In this document: positions 22,697 to 34,700 of the stretch, piece after piece | How the letters are laid out: each line of letters starts with the position of its first letter | Position numbering within the stretch: the first letter of the stretch is position 1 | Origin: Rostratula benghalensis | Lineage: Eukaryota; Chordata; Aves; Charadriiformes; Rostratulidae | Reading direction: 5' to 3' | Assembly (NCBI GenBank): GCA_013399305.1 | Contig: VXAI01000083.1 | Location: forward strand, 1,509,776-1,573,775 | DNA length: 64,000 bases | Notes under the pieces: generated by a model | Database searches by the model: none | The model's input: the letters and a program-made list of their open reading frames with translations, nothing else | What the model was told of the DNA's origin: nothing | Program-made: the position numbers and the translations under genes

Positions 22697-25330
22697 CTGT
22701 GGAGGGAAATCACACGAAGCTCCAAAATAATGAACAGCACCGCATCTTTTTAATAAAAACTAAGGATACTCTGGGTAAAACTAAATGATTTTAGTGAAAC
22801 GGAGTGTAAATATATTTTTTATGATTCCTGCCAAAAACAATCTATACCAATATAACCCAAGTTCTACAGTTATTGCACACTGCACGGAGACTTTGGATGT
22901 AACTAGAAGTTTCTCATGAACGACCACTGCTCGTCTGTAGCACTAAACCTGCAAATGCGTAAGCCACTGCATTGCTCACTGACCTCCACCAGAAACCTGA
23001 GAGCCAACCCCTTTACTCACCAACAAGGCATTTCAGTATCACCAACTACCATTAAAGCATGAAGGACTTGAGCCAAAGTCTACACAAACCTTTGGAAGAA
23101 GCACTGCTTTTTATTTTATAAGGATGACCTCTAATACCATTTTGAAATAAAGAAAAAAAAAATTAAAAAAGCCAAGGTCTCTTCCTAGAAGAAGTGATCT
23201 TGAGAAGGTTAAGTGACTGTGAGAAGATACAGCAACTGCATTCCATTATTACAACAGGAGGCTTGACACAAAGTCCAGGGAAAATAACTTGAAAATTCTT
23301 CAAAGCTACCACAAACTAAAACACAGCATCCTCTAGTGCAACTGAGTTTGACACATCAAAGTGTCAGCTCACCAATCTCCTCAAGATCTCTCTGGTTACA
23401 GAATAAATAGGAATGTATTTACAAAATGGAGAAATAGCAATAATGTGCATGCTTGTGGCTAAAAGGCTTTTTTCCAACCTTTGCATAAATACGTGTTACT
23501 GTACTTGAAATCACTTAATATAAAAATAACAAGCTTAATTAAAAATTCAGATTTGATAATTACTTCTGTTTATTCCAAATATCTCTTCTCCTTCAAACTT
23601 TCCAACTGTTTGGCATGCAAGTTCAAAATGCTAAACGTGTCAATCAGTGTAGAGCTAAAATTAATTTCAGCTGGTTATTTATCTTCCAAAAGACCACGTA
23701 GCCTACATAAACAGTTCACTTCCCAAGATCCAAGTCACTGGGCATTTTTGCAAAAGGTGTCTACACAGTAGCACCAAATATGCATCCTCCAGAAGATCAG
23801 AAAAATGGACCTACACAGAAATAGTGTACAAAGCAATGCACAGCACACAGAGTAAGCAAGCATTTATAAAGCTTCCCAGATAATTCATGTCAAGTGTTGC
23901 GTTTCCTGAGGGATATCAGAGGCAAGAAAACACCCACCCCTGTTTACATAACCATATGATTAATTAGGTTGGTGGTTTTGCAGACAAAATGTTCCATAAT
24001 GGCAGGTTTTGGCAGCAGCAAATAACTACTTCAGCAAATACAGATAGTGAACTTATGAACTGGTATTTTGTTTTAATGATGAAAATATATATACTTTTTT
24101 TTTTAAATAACATGAAACTATGCTCTGATACTCATGCTTACTTTGCTAGACTGGCTGTAACTCAATGCTAGTCAATAAGAAAAAATGAGACTACATGATG
24201 AACTGGAAGGTCTGTAACAAGCCTTTAAAAATGGTTGTTGTTTTGGGTGGGGTTTTTTCCCAGAAAAATCACGTTTCTTCAGTCAAAACATTGCTCACCA
24301 TATTGTTTCAGGTTATAACAGCTCTGAGAACGAGAGAGAGATTTGGGCTGCGATTTTGAGGCTTTCATGTGAAAATCAGCTGAATGTATTTCTTTCAGAG
24401 GGAAACACAGAAGTTGCCTATTTAGCAATGGATTTTGTCCAGCCAAAGAAGGATTTCAGATTTATGCAGAAAACACATAGGCATGAAGATTAATGTCAAA
24501 CAACAAACAAGCATCTGTAGGGCACGCTGTCACAACAAGCCTTTCACCGTGGTGACAGGTGACATTAAGAAAAGGTCATTCCCTCTCCATGTTCATTCTC
24601 CACTGCCCTTACCAGGAAAAAACTGCTTGAAGGAGTAATTTATTTTTTTTTTTTTTTTTCTAAAAAGATCATCTATTTATTACTTTGGTAATTATCATTA
24701 GTAGAACAAACCAGTTTTCTAAGTAAAAAGAAAAACCAAATCAGCTACATAGATAAAAAGTGTGCTCACTATAGAACCCCACGCTGCAGCAGCTCTTCAG
24801 AGAGCAGTAGAACAGGCAGGACCTTTCCCCTGTGGCAGAAGACAGTGGTATCCAACTGCTTTTCCTGCCTCCCACAACTGCTGCTTCCAGACACGTCCTG
24901 CACTGAGAGAACAACCCCTTCCCAGGCCCCTCCATTTCAGTAGAGGATTCCAGCTGTTGCGTCCCTTCCCAGAGCTGGCAGCCTCATGCTGCACGTCAAA
25001 GTGTGCCCTAACGCTCCCAAGAACAATTCTCACACAAAAAGAAAGTTTTGGTTTAGAGGCAAAACCAAAATTGCTCTGGTTTGGGAGATGTGGAGGGAGC
25101 TGCAGACAGCTGCAACTACAGGAGTGCAACTGCTGTGTAGAAATGGGATTTTCCCTGCCCCCTTCGGGGCTGAGCTACAGGCAATCCGGCTGTCAGTGGG
25201 ATGAGGTGCAGGTAAGAGCAGAGGAGTCCCAGGCTCCCCCATGCCTTCACTGAATTCCCTACACATACACCTGTCTGACCCGTTCTGTGAAGGACTATCC
25301 CACTTAACATTTCCCAGTCTAATTACTCAC
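22697..25330 (-). other. HDX: HDX intron between coding exons 7 and 8
   Basis: A 2634-nt intron from GTGAGT to CCTCCACAG. A T run lies at 24,643-24,659, beside a GC-richer block at about 24,770-25,260 whose origin I cannot name. The open frames in that block are probably chance products of its composition. Confidence 0.9.
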
Positions 25331-25414
25331 CTTGTAATCCAAAAGGGAACTCATTTGATCCACTTCAGAATTACTTATCATATCGCTTTCTTCATCATCT
25401 ATAATTTCTATTTT
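25331..25414 (-). CDS. HDX: HDX coding exon 7: acidic SIM-like segment
   Basis: An 84-nt exon of 28 codons encodes residues 587-614, starting KIEIIDDEESDM and ending SLLDYK. The acceptor is TGTTTCAG before AAA ATA and the donor is AAG followed by GTGAGT. Both ends are phase 0, so it could be skipped without a frameshift. IEIIDDEESD has the form of a SUMO-interacting motif (aliphatic core followed by acidic residues), and with the preceding Val it also makes a VKIE sumoylation consensus. The segment is nearly identical to mammalian HDX. The SUMO role is inferred from motif form only. Confidence 0.95.
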
Positions 25415-28222
25415 CTGAAACAGAAATAAATGGTTCATTTGAAGCATTCAAACGAATAAATTTGGTAAACAACCAACAACCCGTATCTCAAACTACCACG
25501 GAAGGACAAAGGTAACAGGACCTTTTGCTTGCTCATGAGAAATTGTGGAGCCCCCATTAGGTGGCAATCATGCACCTCAGCCACAAGATCCAGGAAGGAA
25601 CCGAACTGAAACTGAGGGTACTCAGAGCTGCTGCCACGGTGACAAGCTGTTTCCAGAGGAGGAGCTATCTGTCACCCTGCTTTTGGCATCTGGTTACATG
25701 GGACATCTCATTACAGCCTGCACAAACCCGCGATTTATTCTGTAAGCCCTTGGTTGAAGGCCACCTGCAGGGCAAAGGAGGTTATGAAAGTTTATTTCTC
25801 TGGAGCAAACCAGACATTATGGTAAGTGACAGGCAAGTCCTAACTGACCTACTTCTTGCCTAAAAAGCTGAAGAGGTCTCCCTGGGCCGCCTTTGGCCAC
25901 AGTGCAAATCAAATGCCCTAAATAGTAGAGGCTGTTGACCAAAGGACAGTTCCTAAATGCATACACACGGACATTTCCCCTCAATTCACAAAAATTCTCG
26001 GGAGCTTTTTCTGCTGGGTTTCTAAAGATACCCAAAGCACACTGTTAAAAGCTGTCTAGAACTTAGAAATACATCACAATCATATCTCGAGGATTAAAAG
26101 GTTCCCTTTTACATTATTTACCACTTGCACATTCTGGTTTTCTTCCCAACAGAAAACCTTCTTGTGTAAGAAAATTATGTTAAGAGGTTATTTCCATAGG
26201 AGAAAATATAAAATTTACACATTTTTAGTACACCTATAAGATTTTAATTTCTATTCCAATCTAACCTAGATCTCAAAGAGATGGAAAGAATAGTGACAGT
26301 GGCAAGAATGGCATCTTTTCCCAAGAACTCAGAAGGATGACTGCCCAGATGAAATTACAGATTTCACTGTTTTTTTTTAAAGGGAACCAGTGGCAGTATA
26401 AGAAGAGGGTTTGGTTTTTTACTGTTTTTCAGTGTGTTGACACTTGGAAGCATTTATGAGACTGTGTATATAACAAGTCAAAGCAATTTAATGACATTTT
26501 TTATTATAGTGTTTAATACAACGTAGGCAAGGGCCCACACTGACACAATACACTTCAGTGGTTAGTTCTCAAGGTGTTATTTTAGAGGTGTTTTGTTTTT
26601 TTTTTTCTCTGCAGTGTAAGTGTCCTCTGTCTGTGTGCAGTCCAGTCACCAGAGACTTCCTTCTGATCACCAGGAAGAAATCCTTGTAGGGAGGCTGCCA
26701 GTCTCTCACCAGTAGCACCCACCCAGCTCATGAGCCCGTGTTGAAGGTAAGGAGGGTAAATCCTATTTTCTGTGCCTCAGTATCTGACAACCCCAGCTGA
26801 GGTGATAACGTTTCAGAGGCTTAATGTCACAAAGACCTGCTGCTGTATCGTACCCCGAGTATTGTGATTCAAATATTTTTGTTTTAGACTCAGCTTGAGG
26901 AAAGAGTCTCTAAATAAATGCCAAACATTCACACTATCTTACTTATAATTATACATTTTAAGACAGTAGGGGAAAGAACAGATTAGAATTTCAAATAAGA
27001 AAGTCTCTTATGAAGGGTCAGTGTTTGCTAGTCCAATTTTTTACAGTGCTTTCAGAACAGAGTATGAAAAAACACTCCTCTTCCCCCCCTTATTATATCG
27101 AATTATATAATGCTGGAGTTCAGGCAGACTGGAGAACTGAGTATCTCGGACATCATCTTTGCAAACCTTTTCCCTTTGTCATTTTACATTCTGCATCTCC
27201 ATGGTAATCGCATCAACCTGAAAATCAGTGTGATTATATCGAAGGTCACAGCAGGCCATTAAGGTAAACAGAGGGGAAAAAGGCAGCTGTTTCTATTCAG
27301 GCAACCACAGAAAACACAGACATAGGATTTCAGGCTGCGCAGAAGATGATCACGTATGAACAAAAGAAAGGAAACATTCTCTCCTGTCTCTATATATAGA
27401 GGGAAGGGGATCTCCTGTTTGCTTTCCTGTTCAGGTTTTGTGTGATTAATGTAAGACAAATGTTCTCATCGTTCTGAGCTGCTGTTGTTTAATCTCTGAC
27501 TGCAGTCAGAGGGGCAATGGGGAACTGGAACCATCACCTGTTCATTCTGCAGATTAACTTTTAAGATAAAAGTTACCCTACCACTTGGGGTCTTCTCTCC
27601 TCTTCCTCCTCTCCTTTCTTCTAATTTGAGAGAAGGCAGGCTAAACAAAGGGGATATATTGCATTATTTGCCATGACTCCTCTCTCTGCCTTTCCTTCCT
27701 TGTCTCACTGCAGTCAATTAGAAACAGCAAGAACAACTGTGTTTGACTCAACAGAAACACAAGTGAGAAAACAAGAAATGTCTCAATAATGCCCTGTCAA
27801 GGGTTATGGGCATTAAGAATACATACCCACCCTGCTCTGGTCTCAGATTCAAGGGTAGCTACAGAGAGGAAGCACTAGAGATACCTGACTTTCTTAAAGC
27901 TATGGAAAACCATCTTCAATTATCTTTCTGGATTCTTTTACTATTTTACTATACTAGGTACTTACAGAGAACTACTCCAACATTGTGCTTTGTGCTCCAG
28001 AAAAGATTGTTATAATACAGAAAAATCCATAGAATTCAGTTTCTACTGAATGTGTACGGCTCTATTTTAGTACTTTTATCTTTTAGTGCTCAACCAGTAA
28101 GGAAGAACTCTTAGCACACTTGACTGAAGTCTTCCCCTAGTGAAAAGCACTAGTGTTGGACAATAACCTCAACATTAGCAATTAAGGAGGTCAAGTTAGT
28201 GGAAAAGGAAAGGTATACCTAC
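25415..28222 (-). other. HDX: HDX intron between coding exons 6 and 7
   Basis: A 2808-nt intron from GTAGGT to TGTTTCAG. It contains a 14-bp palindrome, CTCTATATATAGAG, at 27388-27401. Nothing else of note was seen. Confidence 0.9.
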
Positions 28223-28302
28223 CACATTATCAGTAGACACTGGATTCTGGTCATCATCTTTGTGACCGATTTCTTCATTTTGAAGAGCTTCATTTGCCTC
28301 TT
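28223..28302 (-). CDS. HDX: HDX coding exon 6: acidic linker
   Basis: An 80-nt exon completes codon 560 (Glu) and encodes residues 561-586, an acidic stretch that includes NEALQNEEIG and ends VSTDNV. The acceptor is TTTCTGCAG before AAG AGG and the donor is GTG followed by GTAGGT. It enters in phase 1 and leaves in phase 0, so skipping it alone would shift the frame and lose the C-terminus. The sequence is less conserved against mammalian HDX than the homeodomains, but length, phase and flanking residues agree. Its final Val is the first residue of a VKIE sumoylation-type motif completed by the next exon. Confidence 0.93.
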
Positions 28303-31300
28303 CTGCAGAAATAAGTTAGCTTTTCAGATTTCATTTAAATTTTACACTGAAGGGATATGACTAGTCTTTACCACTAAATATGTCACGTCTGCTAGATACA
28401 AAAGCAAATTCGTATTATCAATGTCTATTCCTAAAACACACTGTATGCCTATTAAAAAAGGCATCATATCATAAGTATTTCAGGGAAAAGTCACACCAAT
28501 TGCTACTTGAAACGACAGGAAAACTACCAGTTACTCTCTTGCAACATACTAAAACCCTCCCATTTTTAGGTTCAGATGGGAATATTCAAAGGTGATGAAA
28601 ATTTTCATATCAGAGGTACCCAGAAGTTTTTTCATTTATTAAAATAGGAAAAATCCTGTATGCCCTGGAATTATAAGGAACATATCAGGATCCCACCTCC
28701 TCCTTTCACCTTGCAGGCACTAACTAGTTATGAACCAAAAACTGCCCAAGCAGATTATTTCATTCTTACACAGCAAATGTTTATTCCTAGTGAATCTAAA
28801 CTGCTCTCTTTTGTATATGCAAAGTACACACTTAAAATGGAGCAAATCTTAAAGTTCAACCACAAGCATTAGATGATTCTATCAGCACTGACTATATCCA
28901 ATGTGGAAAAACAAGAAGGATAAGCATATTCATTGCTATGATTAAATATGTTTCTCAGATTTACTTTAATTCTCCACATTTAATATACTATTGAGAAGAA
29001 AATGGTTGATAGAAACAGCAAATTCGAAAATAAACCAGAACATAGAGGCAAGACAGCTATGATAAAAACTGAAACGATGTCATTATCAGCTAAGCTATTA
29101 ATTGGAAATACACTCCTTCGAAGTGCTAGAAAAATGACACAGCTCTGCATTAGAATGGTCAAACAGTCCAGCTGTTGCAGCTAAAGAGTCTCGGGAGGGA
29201 ATGGGCAGCAGATGTTCCTGTGGGATGCTGAAAGGGAGGGCAGATAGTGCTGCAGGGGTGTATCACTTCCACACAAACACTGGGGTAATGGGATTTAACT
29301 GGAGATTACCAACAGTTGCAAAGAGAGGATAATATTTAGCCCAGACCACACAGAGATACTCAGTTTTTTTAAAATAACTTTTCTACCAGTAAAATATATC
29401 TAAACTGAGCAAGTTTGATTCAAAGTTGCTTCAAATGAACTTAATCTGCCACAGGCCGCAACTTCAGAGGAAAACTTCTGCCATCAGCAGAAGCAAATGG
29501 GTCCAAATGGGAGAACCACGAAGCAGGGAGCGACACCCAACCTCATCCTCGTAGCAACAAAGGTCATTGAAGACAGGCTTTGGGGACTCTGAAACAGTCT
29601 AAGGCAGCAGCCACTCACTAACCCAGCCAGACAAAGCAACTCCCTACAGCACTTTCAACTCTAAATATTCATCCTCAGCTAATATAAACTGGCAATGCTA
29701 TAATGGCCTCCACGGGGCTGTATTCATTTACACAAAGTATGGATTCATTCAACATTCATTTAAAAAAGGTAGGGCTTTATAAGAACTTTAATGCTTAATT
29801 TTCATCAGAGTACAGCTTTTATTTTTTGGTAAATATTTACATGCTACTTGTTAAAAGCAAGTGCCATCAACATTTTCTAATTAGGTGGCTAAAGAAATCT
29901 TTTTCCTGTCTTTGACATTGATTTTTGTTGTCTTTTTATAAATTAGGACCAGAAGTTCCAGTTCCCAAACATTAAAACAATCACGTATCTGTGACTGAAG
30001 GGTACACACGTTTATCGGTCAAAATATTTTCTAGGAAGTTCAAAATCAGTTGAGCTGCAGCAGTGAAACCTCTGAACTGGAGAAATTAATAGAAATAATT
30101 CTCACAGTAGAAACAAAGGAATGGAAGTGGGATTCCTGCACACTGTGGAAATGCTATAGTTTTCTTGCACTTCCTTAAGCTTGGACTCTCATAATCTTGT
30201 CACAGTCTTATCTGGTTTATGAAAGCCTCGTTCAATAAACGTGGTGTTATTCCTCACTTGAAGCTGCAGAGAATTCAGACTCTTCCTCTGTCACCATTTT
30301 CTTTCAAGCAGATCTGACTAAATCAGTTCCTTCCACACCTCAGGCAAATCAAGGACTCTTAGATTCTGCATCTCACTTGGCTTTCAATCACTTGACCCAC
30401 TTCTTTATCATCTTATTCTCTTTACAGTAGAATATGACAAAGCTATCACAAATCCATTCCCAGCAGTTCTCCATTTTTCCAGTTCTTTCCCTTCAACTGT
30501 TCAGACAAAATGACAAGATCAAGTCTGGCAAATCAAGCTGCAAAAGCATGCACTAGATCAGACTTTCTTTTAGTTTAGAGAGCAAAGGCTTTATTGATCT
30601 CTTCTCGTCAGAAGCACTGGGAGCAATTAGTTGAGGCTGTGAAGGTAGTGGCTGCGCTGAGCAGCGGTTCATCTGCCCTAGGCCCAGAGTGCTCATGTAC
30701 AAGAGGCAAAGGGAGAGCTCAATTTAACGTGGTCATGCGGTTCTGAGAGGTGGAAGAAAAGGGAATTAAGATTGAGCCACTTAGCACTCAAGATCATGGA
30801 ATTTCCTGAGAACACACAGGCACCCTCTATGTGCAGTTCTAAGGCTCTGAGTAGTCCCCTGCTACTGACTTTGATCTTTCCTGTTGATTTGTATTTGCTT
30901 GTCAGAGACACACACGCACCACAGGCAGCTTCATGGCAGACATTCTGCTGTACTCTGACATACTGTGAAGCTCTTTCGCATCCAGACCAAGCCTCAGCTA
31001 ATCCACCTTCTGAGGGTATCTAATCAGCACGAGTTTAATATCAGGAAAACTTAACTACATAGCTCCAGTCAGCTCCAAGCGGGCAGGCTGATGGGCAGTA
31101 GTGCTTGTTCAGCTGAGAACTCTTGGTGTGATTCAGGCTAAGAGGAACAGTTATTCAAGCTGGCTGTGTGAAACCAACCAGTTAACAAAGAGCACTTTCT
31201 AAAATCTGGCTTCCCAGAGAAGCGAGAGTTACACTGTCTGTCCATCTCTCAGCTGCACCAACAAACTGTGAATTTGTCATTTAACCTTGGGTGAATTTGG

Positions 31301-31545
31301 CAGAAACAGAGGTCTTGCCATAAAAAGTTTCTGCAAGCCTTGCAATAACAAAACAAAAAAAAAATCATATAGAGAGCAGTAGAAGAAAGAGACCAAATAG
31401 TACCTTGGGTATGGCCAAGATAAATAATTTGTGACTGGCAGACACTCTTTCACATGATTTTGAATGTGTACAACAGAGAATCCAAAGCATGCACACTGCA
31501 CAAAATTAGAAATATATGCACAGTAATAACTGCATTTTCAAATAC
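28303..31545 (-). other. HDX: HDX intron between coding exons 5 and 6
   Basis: A 3243-nt phase-1 intron, the only intron within the coding region that interrupts a codon. The donor GTATTT is weak and the acceptor is TTTCTGCAG. I see no gene or named repeat in it. Confidence 0.9.
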
Positions 31546-31753
31546 CTTGTGAGCTTCCTTCAGATAAGCAGATTGATACTTCATCATTCCTATCATTATC
31601 ATCCCCCACTTCAGTAGCAGTTTCCTCTCCTGGATTAAGTGCTGATTTAGAAACAAATTCAGATTGATCAGAGAAATCAGCAGGACCTCCTCTAGGGGGT
31701 GGGACCTCAATCCCCATTAAACGATATTTCCGTCTTCGATTCCCAATCCAAGT
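31546..31753 (-). CDS. HDX: HDX coding exon 5: recognition helix of homeodomain 2 and acidic region
   Basis: A 208-nt exon encodes residues 491-559 plus the first base of codon 560. It starts TWIGNRRRKYRLMG, the recognition helix of homeodomain 2, with Trp48, Gly50, Asn51 and a basic RRRK run. It continues IEVPPPRGGPADF and then a Ser/Glu/Asp-rich acidic tract including VGDDNDRNDEVSICLSEGSSQ. The acceptor ends TTACAAG. The donor is CAAG followed by GTATTT, the weakest donor of the gene because it lacks the usual A/G at +4 and G at +5. It ends in phase 1, so this exon and the next must be spliced together to keep the frame. Confidence 0.96.
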
Positions 31754-34700
31754 CTTGTAAGAGAAATAAACATGAATGATATCAGAAACTATAACAAAAG
31801 CAACAGGCCCACAACCAAGTGAAATTAGCACATCTCTATTGTAGGAACAAGAGCGTAGCAAGCAACTCCAGGGAGGTGTGTATTCCCCAGCTTTTGACCC
31901 CCGTGAGGCTGCTTTCCTGGAATACTGTGTCCAGGCTCAGCCATCGAACACAAGGGAAAAGGAGAGGTGCACAGCAAAAGGAAAAGAAGCAACAGTCACA
32001 AGTTGCAGCAAGGGAAGCTCTGATTGGAATTAAGAAAAAATAATGCTTTACAGAGAGGCACCGAACAGTTTGTCCATAGAAGCTTTGGCATCTCCAACCT
32101 TGGAGGTACTCAACATTTTACTAGACAATATCCTGAGAAACCTGACCTAACTCTCAAGTCAATCCTGCTCTAAATAAAGGACTAGGTGACTTTGTAAGGT
32201 TTCTCCCCACCACAATTATTCAACAAATTTAACATAAGATCTTTGATCCACATTCTCCCACTCTGCAACTTCCCTAAGGGGACTAAAGCATCTAATGACC
32301 CAAACAACTTATCTGTTCTGGGATCTTTTACAGCATGGAAGGGACTGTCCAGAGTGGTAGCTCTGTATCACTACATTTTAACGTCAAAACATAACTTGAC
32401 AGAATTAAGCTAAAAGCAGTATTTTCCTTTAGTCTTCTTTAGCTGGAAGACAAAGTCTTTAAGAACCATTGCTTACACGGTACAACAGCATACTGTCAGC
32501 AGTGGTGGGAGATGAAGCAGCTCCAGGAACAAAGAACTTGGAAAACCATTCATCATCAGATGAGTATGGATGCTTTAAGTTCATTTTACATCAATAAAAT
32601 GACAGTCTCAAAAAACGAAAAAATTTTCTAAATTCTCCAAGTGGATCTGTGTAACTGTTAATTAACTTGCTTTCTCTGATAAAGAAAAGTTTAAACTAAA
32701 AATTATTAAAACCACAAAATATAGTTTAATGTGATGTAATAAGAATTGACTGTAACTCTTCACTGCTTTACTCCTTCCCTTCCTTTGCATTACTCAGGCT
32801 TCTGCCTTCTCATCCAATCTCATTTCCACTTAACCCCTCTTGTATCCAGACACTTAGCTCCATCCAAGGAAGTTCTCCACTGGCATCCGAAATTCTTGCT
32901 CAGAGCTAGGAATCAGTTTTTCTGCCCACTGCTAACTTCCAGTCTTCTTGACCTGGCTCTCCCCCCACCTTCCACACCATCTACAACACAGCAGGAGCAG
33001 CGCTGACAACACCAGTGGGACCATCCTTGGTGTTTCAGGACCTGAGCACGCTCTGGCCCTGGAAGGATTACGGTGGAGTTTTGCCAACATGAATTGGCAC
33101 CACAAAGAGTGGGATTGATTACTGTGGTGATGATGTATGCACAGCATGGCTGTTACTACTGCCTGAAGCATGCTCAGTGCTGGTGTTTGCAAGCCAGAAA
33201 TTAATCTCTAAACAGCACGGGCAGTTCCTACTTTTTGTGGCACGGCAAAATGCACATTCCTCCCATAAGGTCTATGTTCCAACAGAGTTCACCCAACACA
33301 TTAAATTATTACAGGATTTTTTTTTTCTTTAAAGGATACACTAAACATTACTCTGGCATTATTTTAGAAATACCTGCACTGTTCCCCTTCCCCATCCCAC
33401 TTTAACTGCACTTCTCCCAGCATGAAAAAGTTTAGTAATAAAGTTTTTGTTTGCAATACCTTATCAAACAATAAGAAACATGGACAACACTCCCAGCTAT
33501 GAAAAATAGCTTCATGCTGTGCTAGCTGAGTCCCTTTCACTAGCTAAAAGAAGACATGCTTAACACTATTTTTAGTAAATCATTTTTGTTGGGTGATATT
33601 TGCTTTCCCAGCCCGCTGATTGCCCTCTTTGAAGAATGCAAACCAGAAAGCTACCTAGATATTTCTGTACAGTAAGTGACCCCTTCCAGACCTATTTATA
33701 CTTTTTCAAGTGCTGTATTGCCATTCTTTACATTTTCTCATAGTGTTCTGATGGTAATAAATAGTGCTAACAACTGAAACATTTACAAGCGGATCTGCTG
33801 CTTTTTCTTCTGAGAAATTCAGAAAAAAACCTGACTCACTTGGGAATAGCAGATCTTACTTGTCTTTTTACATACCCTTCAAGACAGAAAATCTTTTACT
33901 CAACATACTGAATAAGTCATAGAAGATATTTTTTACAGTGTCTCAAATTAAAATGGGAAGTAAAATAAACTTCCCTGTCCCACATGCTGCATGTAACTGG
34001 GAATATTCTGAAGCAGTAAAACGATGAGTGTAAAAGCAGCTGAGTATTTCTATGTAGGAAACCATATAATAATACTAATTATTTCCCTGAAATAGAGCCT
34101 CCTTATGAACTTTCAGCAACATCTCTAAAGTGCATGTGATGAAACTCATTAAGCCCACTTATGGCAGCCAGCAATGAACTTGATAACAGCTCCCCCAGCT
34201 TCCTCTGCACAGATGACCAGCAGGAGTTAGGGCAGAAAAGCTGGAGGGCAGACAGAAGGAGCCAGCACACGTCTGCCCTCAGGCAGCTTCTAAGTAAGTG
34301 GACTGGCAGGGAGCCACTTGAAAAGCGTGATGACAGCTCTCCAGATATTGAGGTTAGGGTGTCAAGGCGCTAGAAAGATCCTAGCTTGGAACCTTCAGAA
34401 ATCCCACTCACTGAAAAAATAAAGATGAAAAATTCCAAGTTGTTTGTCCAACATCTCTCTTGATCATAAATCAGATCTAGATTAGGCCTAGAGCATCCAA
34501 CAAGAAGAAGTGCTCATCAGCTGTGAAGAATGAGTGATCTCTCTGCTGCAACTCCTTGATTTTGTTGTTAGACTGAAAAACTACTTCCATAGTCCAGCTT
34601 TAATCTGATGAGCTGCTGGGAAATAGGAGGTCTTTAGCCTGCAGTGAGGGCCCAGGAGAAGCTTTGGACCTTTTTATCAATGAAAGCTTTACATTCTATA

